Source of the DNA: Mucilaginibacter xinganensis
Lineage (GTDB): Bacteria; Bacteroidota; Bacteroidia; Sphingobacteriales; Sphingobacteriaceae
DNA: 64,000 nucleotides
Direction of reading: 5' to 3'
NCBI RefSeq assembly: GCF_002257585.1
Contig: NZ_CP022743.1
Coordinates: forward strand, 992,001 to 1,056,000
The notes under the pieces were generated by a model. It saw nothing but the letters and a program-made list of their open reading frames with translations, did no database searches and was not told the DNA's origin. The position numbers and the translations under genes were made by a program. Positions 35,859 through 44,944 of the stretch are shown here, one piece after another. Positions within the stretch are counted from its first letter, which is position 1; every line of letters begins with the position of its first letter.

Positions 35859-36824
35859 ATGAAAACAAGGATTTTAGTTGTTTTACTTTGTTTAGCTTGC
35901 ATCTCATCTTATGCACAGAGAAAGCGCAAGAAAAAAGCTACAGCACCTGCGCAAACAGCGCAGCAGCAACAACCCGCAACATTTAGCCCTAACGCTGCTA
36001 CAAGTGCAAAACCAACGGGTATTGATACTACTAAAAAGGCAGGGCCGGTAAAGCCTTTTGAAAGACCCCTTGATGGCTATTTTAAAAAGACCAACATTTT
36101 AAGCGCAAAAGTAACCCCATATCCTAATTTAAGAGAATCTGACGTAGCTTTTGCAAAAAGGGTGTGGCGTGAAATTGACCTTCGCGAAAAAATGAATGCC
36201 TACCTGGTATCGCCAAAGCAACGTTTAATAGATGTTTTGCTGAATGCGATTGATGCCGGCGAACTAACCGCGTATGATCCGATCTCAACAAAAGATGACC
36301 CGGGAGGCGATAGCTTTAGTGTGCCTTTGGCACAGGGAAAAGCCCGCAGTAAAATGGCCGACAGCAGTGTGGTTGATAAGTTTGATGCCAATGGTAACAA
36401 GGTAGGATCTACTGTACAGGCAGGTGAGTTTAATCCGGACAGTGTAATCAAATTCCGCATTAAAGAAGATTGGGTGTTTGACCGCCAGCGTTCTATTTTT
36501 GAACCGCGTATTGTTGGTATTGCCCCAATGATTAAAGTGAAAATCGCTAATAACGAAGACTATCAACCGGCATTTTGGGTTTATTTTCCTGAAGCAAGGC
36601 ATATATTAGCCACCAAAGAAGTGGTAAGCCGCAACAGCGACGCTACGGGCTTGAGTTTTGATGACGCTTTTGTAAAAAGGATCTTCACCAGTTACATCGT
36701 CAAAGAATCAAACGACAAGGATGAACGGATAAAGGATTATGCCAGCGGTATAGACCGATTGTACGAGGCGGAACGAATGAAGAAAACCCTAATGGACTGG
36801 GAACTTACTTTGTGGCAGTATTAA
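35859..36824 (+). CDS. gldN: Type IX secretion ring protein GldN
   Basis: A 321-residue periplasmic protein with a signal peptide (LACISSYAQ), then a basic, Gln/Ala/Pro-rich linker (about 21-70), then the GldN/PorN domain: VAFAKRVWREIDLREKMN, FRIKEDWVFDRQRSIFEPRI, GIAPMIKVKI, YFPEARHILA. GldN pairs with GldK in the outer-membrane-associated ring. It is the last gene of the operon, followed by a strong palindromic terminator at 36871. Confidence 0.95.
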   Translation: MKTRILVVLLCLACISSYAQRKRKKKATAPAQTAQQQQPATFSPNAATSAKPTGIDTTKKAGPVKPFERPLDGYFKKTNILSAKVTPYPNLRESDVAFAKRVWREIDLREKMNAYLVSPKQRLIDVLLNAIDAGELTAYDPISTKDDPGGDSFSVPLAQGKARSKMADSSVVDKFDANGNKVGSTVQAGEFNPDSVIKFRIKEDWVFDRQRSIFEPRIVGIAPMIKVKIANNEDYQPAFWVYFPEARHILATKEVVSRNSDATGLSFDDAFVKRIFTSYIVKESNDKDERIKDYASGIDRLYEAERMKKTLMDWELTLWQY

Positions 36825-36833
36825 TGTTAGTAA

Positions 36834-36851
36834 TTAGAGAACAGAGATTAG
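36834..36851 (+). repeat. Degenerate spacer repeat, TTAGAGA-type
   Basis: TTAGAGAACAGAGATTAG; a 16-of-18 match lies inverted at 36950-36967 inside the 3' end of uvrC, and a 15-of-17 match at 57770-57786. All three lie at 3' ends of genes. Confidence 0.5.
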
Positions 36852-36870
36852 TTCTGTAAAATATATGAAG

Positions 36871-36897
36871 GGCCATGCAAATTTGCATGGCCTCTTT
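36871..36897. terminator. Palindromic terminator between gldN and uvrC
   Basis: GGCCATGCAAA (36871-36881) and TTTGCATGGCC (36882-36892) form a perfect 22-base palindrome, followed by TCTTTT. It ends the gld operon; with its weaker A/T flank on the other side it may also slow uvrC transcription. Confidence 0.85.
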
Positions 36898-36949
36898 TGT
36901 TTTACGCTGCCCGAAACCAGAGGCATTGAACGAAGCAAAGTTTTTTAAT

Positions 36950-38776
36950 CTAATCTCCGGTCTCTAACTTCTGATCGCTAACTGAAAAATAAGAAATTAT
37001 TGCCTTAGCCAGTTTCATATTGACCACCTCCTGTAACTCAACTTCGGTTGCGATGCGTATTTTCTTTACCGACTTAAAGTACTTAAGCAGTTTTTCGGCA
37101 GTTGTTTTGCCAATACCATCAATCAGCTCAAGTTCGGTTACCAGTGTGCCTTTATCGCGTTTTTTACGGTGAAAGGTGATACCGAAACGGTGTGCCTCAT
37201 CCCTTAGCTGCTGAATTACCTTAAGGGTCTCTGATTTTTTGTCGAGATACAATGGGTATTGGTCACCGGGGTAATAAAGCTCCTCCAATCGTTTGGCAAT
37301 GCCTATAATCGTTACCTGCTTATCAATACCAAGCAGTTTAAGGCTTTTTAGTGCGGATGAAAGCTGCCCTTTGCCACCGTCAATAACGATTAGCTGTGGA
37401 AGCTCTGTGCCTTCATCAAGCATGCGGCGGTAGCGGCGGTGAACGGCTTCTTCCATCGTGGCAAAATCATCGGGGCCCTCAACCGTTTTAACATTAAAGT
37501 GGCGGTAATCTTTCTTTGACGGTTTGGCATCCTTAAACACCACAATTGCCGATACCGGGTACTTACCCTGGAAATTGGAGTTGTCAAAGCATTCGATATG
37601 TCTGGGCAGCTGGTTCATTCGCAGGTCCTTCATCATTTGGGTAAGCAGCCTTTCGGTTCTTATCTCCGGGTTCAGTTTTTCATACTGATCCATCTTGTCC
37701 CTTTTAAAGAAATGAACGTTCTTCTGCGAAAGATCAAGTAATTTCCTTTTTTCGCCCAGTTTGGGTACCGTGAATTTTATCTTATCATCATCCAGGTCAA
37801 TATCAAAAGGTACAATGATTTCTTTTGAGTGGCTTTCATACCGGGTCCTGAATTCTGATATGGCCAATGTTAACAGCTCTTCATCACTTTCATCCAGCCG
37901 TTTTTTAAGCTCAATGGTTTGTGTTTGGATGATGGTGCCGTTCATCACCTTTAAATAATTAACAAAGGCATATTTTTCTTCGGATGCAATGCTGAAAACA
38001 TCCACATCTGTGATGGATGAATTTACAACCGTTGATTTACTTTGGTAGTTATCCAGCAACTCGAATTTTCTTTTCAGGCGATGGGCCTGTTCATAATTCA
38101 TGTCGCTTACAGCCTTTTCCATGTCAGCCCTGAGGTTGCGAAGCACAGCGCCGATTTTGCCATTCAAAATATCAGTAATCTCTTCAATGCTGTGGTCATA
38201 ATCCTCTTCAGTCTGGTAATCCTGGCAAGGGCCTTTGCAATTGCCCAATTGGTACTCCAGGCAAACTTTGAACTTTCCTTTAGCGATGTTCTCTTTGGTG
38301 AGCGGCAGGTTGCACGTGCGCAAAGAGAAGGTTTCCTTTATCAGCCCGAGGATGTTATGCATCATACTTACCGAGGCATAAGGCCCAAGATATTTTGAGC
38401 CATCACGAACAATGCGACGGGTATAAAAAATACGTGGAAAATGCTCGTTTTTAATAATGATCCAGGGGTAGGTTTTATCATCCTTCAGCATCACATTATA
38501 ACGCGGCTGGTGCTTTTTGATCAGGCTGTTTTCCAGCAGCCAGGCATCAACTTCGGTATCAACAATGGTGAAAGTTATATTCCTTATTTTTGATACCAGT
38601 ACCCTTGTTTTTGCGTTTACATGGCTATCCTTATTAAAATAGCTGGTAACCCGGTTGCGCAGGTCTTTGGCTTTACCGATATATATCAGTTCCTTTTCAT
38701 CATCCCAAAATTGGTAAATGCCCGGCTTGTGGGGGATGTTTTTTAATATAGCCCTGTAATCAAACTCTTTAGTCAT
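36950..38776 (-). CDS. uvrC: Excinuclease ABC subunit C
   Basis: This is the nuclease of nucleotide excision repair, which cuts on both sides of UvrAB-marked lesions. The 608 residues show the GIY-YIG domain at about 12-95 (KPGIYQFWDDEKELIYIGKA), the UVR motif at about 205-240, the RNase H-like endonuclease domain (HIECFDNSNFQGKYPVSAIVVF, LIVIDGGKGQLSSAL) and a C-terminal helix-hairpin-helix (LELIDGIGKTTAEKLLKYF). The last residues SDQKLETGD are encoded by a copy of a spacer repeat. The neighbouring genes on the same strand end 77 bases upstream of its start. Confidence 0.95.
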   Translation of the reverse strand: MTKEFDYRAILKNIPHKPGIYQFWDDEKELIYIGKAKDLRNRVTSYFNKDSHVNAKTRVLVSKIRNITFTIVDTEVDAWLLENSLIKKHQPRYNVMLKDDKTYPWIIIKNEHFPRIFYTRRIVRDGSKYLGPYASVSMMHNILGLIKETFSLRTCNLPLTKENIAKGKFKVCLEYQLGNCKGPCQDYQTEEDYDHSIEEITDILNGKIGAVLRNLRADMEKAVSDMNYEQAHRLKRKFELLDNYQSKSTVVNSSITDVDVFSIASEEKYAFVNYLKVMNGTIIQTQTIELKKRLDESDEELLTLAISEFRTRYESHSKEIIVPFDIDLDDDKIKFTVPKLGEKRKLLDLSQKNVHFFKRDKMDQYEKLNPEIRTERLLTQMMKDLRMNQLPRHIECFDNSNFQGKYPVSAIVVFKDAKPSKKDYRHFNVKTVEGPDDFATMEEAVHRRYRRMLDEGTELPQLIVIDGGKGQLSSALKSLKLLGIDKQVTIIGIAKRLEELYYPGDQYPLYLDKKSETLKVIQQLRDEAHRFGITFHRKKRDKGTLVTELELIDGIGKTTAEKLLKYFKSVKKIRIATEVELQEVVNMKLAKAIISYFSVSDQKLETGD

Positions 38777-38852
38777 TAGTTATTGATAGGAAATACTTAC
38801 AACGCTTTAAACGCTTCTAAAGCTCATGGTCAACAATATGCAACCTATAAAA

Positions 38853-41096
38853 TCAGAATCCTAATTTCTTATCTACCTCAGCGGTTCCTTGTTGCTGCTG
38901 TTTGTAGGCATTACAATCCATTACAATACTCACTCCGCCTTTTGGTGCATCAAAGTCAACATTTCTTTTTATGCCCAGGGCAGGGTTATCGTAAACGCGT
39001 TTCATAAAGCCGGCAAAAATTGGCAGGGCCGAATTAGCGCCTTCGCCCAACCTTGTGGAGCGGAAATGGATATCGCGGTCTTCACAACCTGTCCATACAC
39101 CGGTAACCAATTGAGGGGTAATGCCCATGAACCAGCCGTCGGAGTTATCCTGTGTGGTGCCTGTTTTGCCCCCAACAGGATTATGAAAGCCGTACGTGCG
39201 GATTAATCTTGAACCTGTACCATCCTCAATTACACCTTTTAACATATAAGTCATTACATACGCGGTTTGGGCGTCCATAGCCTGTACAACCTTCGGGGTA
39301 TGGGTATATATCACGTTACCGTTTCTATCTTCAATACGTAATATATAAGTAGGTTCCGTCCATGTGCCGTGGTTGGCGAATACCGAGTAAGCTCCCGTCA
39401 TATCAAAAACTGATGCATTGAAAGTTCCAAGGCAGATTGACGGATATGGCGGTACGTCGCTGGTTATCCCCATTTTTTTTATCAGTTCCATTACCGGGAT
39501 GGGCTTAACCTCATTCATTACATACGCTGCAACATAGTTCTGCGACCAGCCCAGCGCCTTTTTAAGTGTTATAGAACCTTGTAGCCAATCTGATGCCGAT
39601 TGCTTAGGTGTCCATGGAGCAGAGCCATATCCGGTTATAGTAACAGGTACGTTATCTACCTCCTGACAAGGCGAAAATCCGTTTTCAATAGCCACCGAAT
39701 AAGTAAATGGCTTGGCAGTTGAACCAACCTGCCTGGTTCCGTATTTTACCTGGTCATATTTAAAATGCTCAAAGTTGGTGCCGCCTACCCATGCTTTTAC
39801 ATAGCCTGTGGTAGGGTCCATGCTCATTAAGGAGTTGCGGAGCATCATTTTACTGTACACAATAGAATCAATGGGTTTCATTACCGTATCAATATTGCCC
39901 TTCCATGTAAAAAGCTCTAAACTGTCAGGTGTATCAAAATTTTGCCTGATCTCTTCTTCAGATTTCCCCTGCAGCTGTAACTCCTTGTACCGGTCAGACC
40001 TGAACATCCCCTGGTCAAGTATTAATTTGTAATTTTTAATGCTCTTTGCCCTGTTAACACCTTTCCACTGTGCATTAAACTCTTTTTGCAGGGTGGGCAT
40101 GTAATCACGCTGTGCCTGCTCGGCGTATTGTTGCATGGTCGCATCAATGGTCGTATATATTTTTAACCCTTCGCGGTCAAGATCGTAAGGGGTGCCATCA
40201 GATTTGGTAATATTTTGATCTTTAAATATTTTTTGGATCTCCTGTTTTAATACCGCCCTGAAATAAGGAGCAGGCCCGTCATTATGGGTAATTTGGGTAA
40301 AGTTAAGGCCTAAAGGTTTTTCTTTCAGTTCGGCTAATTGCCCGCTGCTTAAAAATCCCTGGCCTTCCATTAGTCCCAAAATAAGGTTCCGGCGATTTAA
40401 GGCCCTGTCCGGATGTCGGATAGGTGAATAAACGGCCGTTCCCTTGAGCATTCCCACCAGCATTGCAGCCTGATCAGGTGTAAGTTTATCAGGCGTAACA
40501 TTAAAATAAGTACGTGCGGCGGATTTTATCCCGAATGTATTGTAAGCACCAAAATCAACCGTATTTAGGTACATGGTAACTATTTCCTGTTTAGTGTACC
40601 TGCGCTCCAGCTGTATGGCAATTATCCATTCTTTCAATTTTTGAGTAAAACGAACAAAGGGGTTATGCGAGATCTGGCCCGAAAAAAGGTTTTTTGCCAA
40701 TTGCTGGGTAATGGTGCTGGCTCCCTGTTTTTTGCCTATCAGCGTAAAGAATACAATGCCCGGCAAACGCTGAAAATCAATGCCGGAGTGCTCGTAAAAA
40801 CGAACGTCCTCGGTGGCTACCAAAGCATTTACCACGTTTGGCGACAGCTGTGAGTAATTTACACTTGACCGGTTTTGTACATAGTAGGTGCCTAAAACTG
40901 TTTTATCAGCGGCAAGCACTTCCGACGCCTGGGCGCTCTTGGGATTTTCAATAGCGCGGAATGAAGGCAGCTGGCCAAATAAACCAAAATAAGTTACTAC
41001 CAGCATCAAAACAAAAAGTGCTAAAAAAGCGATAACGGTTTTCCATATATACCAGTTATACCTTCGTATATCCTGTTGTGCCAGTTTAATGATCAT
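38853..41096 (-). CDS. Penicillin-binding protein 1A (transglycosylase/transpeptidase)
   Basis: A 747-residue bifunctional cell-wall synthase. One transmembrane helix at about 18-42 leads to the GT51 glycosyltransferase domain (ATEDVRFYEHSGIDFQRLPG, with the catalytic Glu, and GASTITQQLAKNLFSG), and then to the transpeptidase domain with the active-site STAKPF, the SQN motif and KTGTTQDN. It polymerises and crosslinks peptidoglycan in the periplasm. It starts 6 bases after the stop of the TPR lipoprotein gene upstream, so both are in one operon. I name the class but not a strict orthologue. Confidence 0.92.
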   Translation of the reverse strand: MIIKLAQQDIRRYNWYIWKTVIAFLALFVLMLVVTYFGLFGQLPSFRAIENPKSAQASEVLAADKTVLGTYYVQNRSSVNYSQLSPNVVNALVATEDVRFYEHSGIDFQRLPGIVFFTLIGKKQGASTITQQLAKNLFSGQISHNPFVRFTQKLKEWIIAIQLERRYTKQEIVTMYLNTVDFGAYNTFGIKSAARTYFNVTPDKLTPDQAAMLVGMLKGTAVYSPIRHPDRALNRRNLILGLMEGQGFLSSGQLAELKEKPLGLNFTQITHNDGPAPYFRAVLKQEIQKIFKDQNITKSDGTPYDLDREGLKIYTTIDATMQQYAEQAQRDYMPTLQKEFNAQWKGVNRAKSIKNYKLILDQGMFRSDRYKELQLQGKSEEEIRQNFDTPDSLELFTWKGNIDTVMKPIDSIVYSKMMLRNSLMSMDPTTGYVKAWVGGTNFEHFKYDQVKYGTRQVGSTAKPFTYSVAIENGFSPCQEVDNVPVTITGYGSAPWTPKQSASDWLQGSITLKKALGWSQNYVAAYVMNEVKPIPVMELIKKMGITSDVPPYPSICLGTFNASVFDMTGAYSVFANHGTWTEPTYILRIEDRNGNVIYTHTPKVVQAMDAQTAYVMTYMLKGVIEDGTGSRLIRTYGFHNPVGGKTGTTQDNSDGWFMGITPQLVTGVWTGCEDRDIHFRSTRLGEGANSALPIFAGFMKRVYDNPALGIKRNVDFDAPKGGVSIVMDCNAYKQQQQGTAEVDKKLGF

Positions 41097-41102
41097 AATA
41101 AG

Positions 41103-44100
41103 TTAGAAGTTTTTTTGATAATAATCCAAATAACTATCCAATAGTTTTGCGTCGGCTAATTTATTCAGATTTTCCTGCGAAATGATAAAAAAGCTGTATT
41201 TATCCTTTGGTACCTTCATAATATCGGGCAGCAATGGCACAACCTCGCGGGCATATTTTTTTACGTCGGCCAATGACGGAAATCTGCCAACATATATTAC
41301 CTGGTTATCAGCTCCCACCGGTAACAGCTGGTGTTTAATCCCTTTGCCTGGATAGTTAGCCCTTATAAATTGCCCAAAACCAAAACGTGACGATGCCAAA
41401 TTAGTTGTTCCGCTTTTAACATTTACTGCAAAATAGTAATTGGTGCTATCATGCATAGTGAAAACAGAAAGTACAACATCCGGTTTTATCTCGCTGCCAT
41501 CAGCAGTTGCCTTTATAACTACATTTTGTTGTACAGTTTGTGCAATAGTATCGCGTTTAACTGGCGGCGGTAAAGTATCCTGCTTTACCGGAGGTGTAGT
41601 TACAGGTGTAACAGGTGCGGGCTGTTGCGCAATTACTTCGGGCTGTTTGGCCTGTTCAGGCTGCTTCGCAATAACTTCAGGCTGACTGGCAGGAGGCTGC
41701 ACCGGGGCAGGCAGTTGCGGGACCTGTTTTATAATTACCTGTGGTTGTTTAACCGGCGGTAATATGGCAGGTGTAATTTGAGGCGTTTGCCTCGGTTTTT
41801 CTATGGCTATTTGCTGTGGCCTGTCAATCCTAACCTGTGGCTGATTGATCGTGTTTGGATCTACCTGTGGACGGTACGCCGTTTCTTTCCTTAAAGCCCG
41901 GTCAAGGGTAAAAGGAATTTCCTGCGGGTTGTCATCTATCAGGATGGCCGGCCTGGCCTGCAAATCAGCAAGGTTAGCGGTTATGTACGCCAGTTGCTGG
42001 TTAACCAATGGGGTAACCAGCTTATCATCAGGAAAGTTCTTTGCTATCAGCTGCAGGCTATCAGTAAAAGGAGCGACCTTTTCATTATGCCCTTCTGCAA
42101 TTGTTTTAAGATAGTACAGCTGCGCCGACAGTTTATTACCCGGGTATTGCTTAATTAGCTGTGGTACGCCTGCAATTACCTCACTGTATTTTTTTTGTGC
42201 GTAAAGATCAAATACCTTGTTATAAGCTTGTGTAAACTCTGCATTTTCATCCTCCAGCTTTTTGGCATAATCCGGATCTGAAATTATTTTAGCAAATGGC
42301 GTACTGGCATAGTCTCTCAGGAGGATATTTTTATAATTATCAGACTTCGCCTTGTCGATGTCGGCATACAGCCTGTACAGGTTATAATAAATGGAAGCCT
42401 TATTAGCGTCATTAGGGAAACGGCTCAGAATAGTTTCATATATCGAGGCCGCCTCTTTTTTATCACCCAAAATATCGCGGTAAAAGTTTGCAATATCTAT
42501 GTAAGCGTGATACACCTTAATGTTCGATGCTGAAAGCAACTCAGGAGTTAGGGGTAATCCTTTTATTAGTTCCGCACGATAGCCACCGGCTGTTGGCGTT
42601 TTAGGATTAGCACCAGGCTGCCCGGTAATTAGGGCGTCAGGGTCAGTATTGGCGATATTTACAGCATTGGCAGTGATGTCGCTGTTTGACCGGCTGCTGC
42701 GGCGCCAGTCATCTTCCAGCTTCCGGTTGCCCCATTTACGTTTAAAGTCGCTGTAGCCCTGGCTAATGGCGCTGGTATTATAAAAATAAAATGAACTGCC
42801 GCCAGAATTGCCCGATGATGAAAGAGATTTAGCGCCAACCCTGCCCGTTTTTGCGCCTGCATTGCTTCCCGCACTGTTGTTATCAAGCAGGTCGGCACCA
42901 TTATCCAATATGTTATTGCTTTCGTTAACTGAAGCTGCTGCAGTTGCGGCTTTAGTTTCTGCCTCTTGTTCCAGAATCTTGTCGCTAACCATTTTATCAA
43001 TCACGGCATTCCTGGCTTTCTCATCCATTTTGGCAAGGGCCTGCAAAGTATCCTCGCGGGCAATGGTTTGGTAGCCATCTGCAAGCAATTGCAAGTTAGC
43101 ATTTGTCTTTTTTATGGCTTGATAACCGGGATAGTTTAAGGGCAGCGTGGTTAGTGTGCTGTCATAATATTTTTTCGAGGTCAGGTAGTCAGCTTTGTTT
43201 TTAAAGTAGATATTGGCCAGCCGCAGATAGGAGAGTCCTTTTTGGTTTTGGTTCGATAAACTGTTTCTAACCGATAACTTGTAGTTTTTTATAGCTCCGT
43301 CAATGTTTTTGTCCCGCATCTGAAGTTCAGCCGCCTGGAAATAGATCTGGTCCTTAAATTCTTTGTTATTTGGCTCTTTTAAAAGCGCCATCAGGCGTTG
43401 CGTCCGGTCGGTTTTAATTCCGTCGCGGGCATCCTCAATCCTTATCCTGTTCAAACTGGCATTAAAGGCCATCTCAAACGAAACATTGCTGCTTGCAATT
43501 TTACTGTAGCTGTTAATCGCGTCGGCGGGCTTTTGGTTAAGTTCCTGCAACTGGCCTAAAATATAATTAAGGCGCAGGCGCTGCATTTTATCGCTGCAAT
43601 GGCTTATCGCATCTTTGGCCATTTCCTCGCCATCAGTATATTCCTGCACACTGATGTCATATTGTAGCTTGGTTGCATATATATCGGCAATAAGCTGTTT
43701 ATTTTTTTTAGGGTCGATATTTTGAATGGCACTGTCAATTGCAATTTTAGCCTGCGGTAGTTCGTTCAGGTGCATCAGTGCCCGGGCTTTCCAGGTAAGC
43801 GCATCCTGTACAAGATCTGGCCGCTTTGGGTACGATTTGATCACGTAGTTAAGAAACTCCGTAGCATTAAAATAATTCCCCTCCAGGTAATTTGCTTTTC
43901 CCAAAACCAGGTACGCATCGCCCTGGTAATTGCTCTGCTCTTTTATGTTTATTATTTTGTTTGCTTTAACAATGGCTTCTTCCAAATCTTTATCAGGGGT
44001 TCCTGACTGGGCAATGGTATCCGGATATACACTTAACAACTCGTTATAATTGTCAACAAATGAAGCAGCATAACCAACCTGCTTTTGCCTTAATATCTCT

Positions 44101-44258
44101 TTAGCGTTAAAAAGAATATTGTAGTGAGCGGTTAGGTTTTGCATGGTGCGGTTAAAACCGCTTTTTTTTTCAAGGGAACATCCTGCTATAATGATTGCCA
44201 CCGTAAAAAGCAGGAAGTTAACTTGTTTTAATACTTGTAATTTATAAAATCGATTCAA
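41103..44258 (-). CDS. SprE/PorW-like TPR lipoprotein, T9SS-associated
   Basis: A 1051-residue lipoprotein (lipobox IAGC, Cys27). It has TPR-type repeats at about 60-440 and 590-790 (LVLGKANYLEGNYFNATEFL, YLRLANIYFKNKADYLTSKK) and a low-complexity Ser/Asn/Gly segment at about 480-520. A Pro/Gln-rich linker with repeated KQPEVIA-type words follows at about 850-950, then a C-terminal globular region resembling a SPOR-like fold (VIYVGRFPSLADVKKYAREV). The N-terminal pattern HYNILFNAKEILRQ resembles SprE/PorW, an essential type IX secretion lipoprotein. The start is TTG at 44258; no ATG is in frame before the signal peptide. It is co-transcribed with the PBP1A gene. Confidence 0.65.
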   Translation of the reverse strand: MNRFYKLQVLKQVNFLLFTVAIIIAGCSLEKKSGFNRTMQNLTAHYNILFNAKEILRQKQVGYAASFVDNYNELLSVYPDTIAQSGTPDKDLEEAIVKANKIINIKEQSNYQGDAYLVLGKANYLEGNYFNATEFLNYVIKSYPKRPDLVQDALTWKARALMHLNELPQAKIAIDSAIQNIDPKKNKQLIADIYATKLQYDISVQEYTDGEEMAKDAISHCSDKMQRLRLNYILGQLQELNQKPADAINSYSKIASSNVSFEMAFNASLNRIRIEDARDGIKTDRTQRLMALLKEPNNKEFKDQIYFQAAELQMRDKNIDGAIKNYKLSVRNSLSNQNQKGLSYLRLANIYFKNKADYLTSKKYYDSTLTTLPLNYPGYQAIKKTNANLQLLADGYQTIAREDTLQALAKMDEKARNAVIDKMVSDKILEQEAETKAATAAASVNESNNILDNGADLLDNNSAGSNAGAKTGRVGAKSLSSSGNSGGSSFYFYNTSAISQGYSDFKRKWGNRKLEDDWRRSSRSNSDITANAVNIANTDPDALITGQPGANPKTPTAGGYRAELIKGLPLTPELLSASNIKVYHAYIDIANFYRDILGDKKEAASIYETILSRFPNDANKASIYYNLYRLYADIDKAKSDNYKNILLRDYASTPFAKIISDPDYAKKLEDENAEFTQAYNKVFDLYAQKKYSEVIAGVPQLIKQYPGNKLSAQLYYLKTIAEGHNEKVAPFTDSLQLIAKNFPDDKLVTPLVNQQLAYITANLADLQARPAILIDDNPQEIPFTLDRALRKETAYRPQVDPNTINQPQVRIDRPQQIAIEKPRQTPQITPAILPPVKQPQVIIKQVPQLPAPVQPPASQPEVIAKQPEQAKQPEVIAQQPAPVTPVTTPPVKQDTLPPPVKRDTIAQTVQQNVVIKATADGSEIKPDVVLSVFTMHDSTNYYFAVNVKSGTTNLASSRFGFGQFIRANYPGKGIKHQLLPVGADNQVIYVGRFPSLADVKKYAREVVPLLPDIMKVPKDKYSFFIISQENLNKLADAKLLDSYLDYYQKNF

Positions 44259-44316
44259 TGTAAAACATGGTTATAAAAGCCTTGCTAATTTACTAACTAT
44301 TATGCAATAGGTTTAA

Positions 44317-44324
44317 TAAATTTG
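44317..44324 (+). promoter_or_regulatory. Candidate -7 box of the ATP synthase operon
   Basis: TAAATTTG, an exact TAnnTTTG match, ends 3 bases before the ATG of atpZ at 44328. No -33 element is found at standard spacing. Because the upstream gene is divergent only 69 bases away, the operon promoter must lie here. Confidence 0.45.
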
Positions 44325-44327
44325 CAC

Positions 44328-44546
44328 ATGGCTAAAGATGAACAAAATGGTAACAAGGGGATGAGCAATTATGCTAAGTTTACCGGCATTGCCTTCCAGA
44401 TGATTGCCATAATCGGCGTGTTTACCTATGCAGGTTATAGGCTTGACGAGTCTGCACAACATACCACCAAATGGCTTACCGCAGCATTATCCCTGCTTGG
44501 CGTATTATTATCCATATATATTGTTATTAAATCATTAAAAGATTGA
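44328..44546 (+). CDS. AtpZ/AtpI family small membrane protein
   Basis: A 72-residue protein with two transmembrane helices at about 15-33 (FTGIAFQMIAIIGVFTYAGY) and 45-66, separated by a short polar loop starting RLDESAQ. This is the AtpZ/AtpI pattern found at the head of ATP synthase operons, where it aids magnesium/calcium uptake or c-ring assembly. The longest frame begins with TTG at 44322, but that codon is part of the -7 box; the ATG at 44328 is used. Its stop overlaps the next start (TTGA). Confidence 0.8.
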   Translation: MAKDEQNGNKGMSNYAKFTGIAFQMIAIIGVFTYAGYRLDESAQHTTKWLTAALSLLGVLLSIYIVIKSLKD

Positions 44547-44929
44547 GAATTTATAAACCCATAATATCATTTTTGATATTCACCATGCTGCTGGCCTTGC
44601 CGCCGCTTTATTTGAAATATTTTGAGGATGGATATCTGCTCGTTCCCGGCTTTTGGACGATCTTCTTTTTCATTTCAGCATTAACGTTAATTGTTTTTGT
44701 GGTGGTTTTAACGGTACAACAAAAAAACAATGAAATGTATGCCCAGGCCTTTTTAGGGGCCACTACTTTTAAATTGCTGGCGTGCCTTATTTTCGTATTA
44801 ATATTCATTAAAAAAGGCCGTCCTGAAAAGCTATTTTTTGTGGCAGATTTCATGTATTTATATTTCTTAAATACTGTCTTTGAAATTTACGGTTTGTTAC
44901 GTACCTTGCGCAACCAAAATTCAAAGTAA
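44543..44929 (+). CDS. Four-helix membrane protein in the ATP synthase operon
   Basis: A 128-residue protein with four hydrophobic segments (about 8-22, 34-56, 70-88 and 100-115), ending in LLRTLRNQNSK. It sits between AtpZ and atpB, where many bacteria carry AtpI (subunit I); its length and topology fit such a role, but the sequence is too diverged for me to call it. The start TTG at 44543 overlaps the AtpZ stop, indicating translational coupling. It ends 15 bases before atpB. Confidence 0.65.
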   Translation: MRIYKPIISFLIFTMLLALPPLYLKYFEDGYLLVPGFWTIFFFISALTLIVFVVVLTVQQKNNEMYAQAFLGATTFKLLACLIFVLIFIKKGRPEKLFFVADFMYLYFLNTVFEIYGLLRTLRNQNSK

Positions 44930-44944
44930 AAAAGTTCATTCTAA

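Noticed and set aside
38042..38398. 118-codon plus-strand ORF
   Set aside because: Antisense to the UVR and linker part of uvrC; no independent support.
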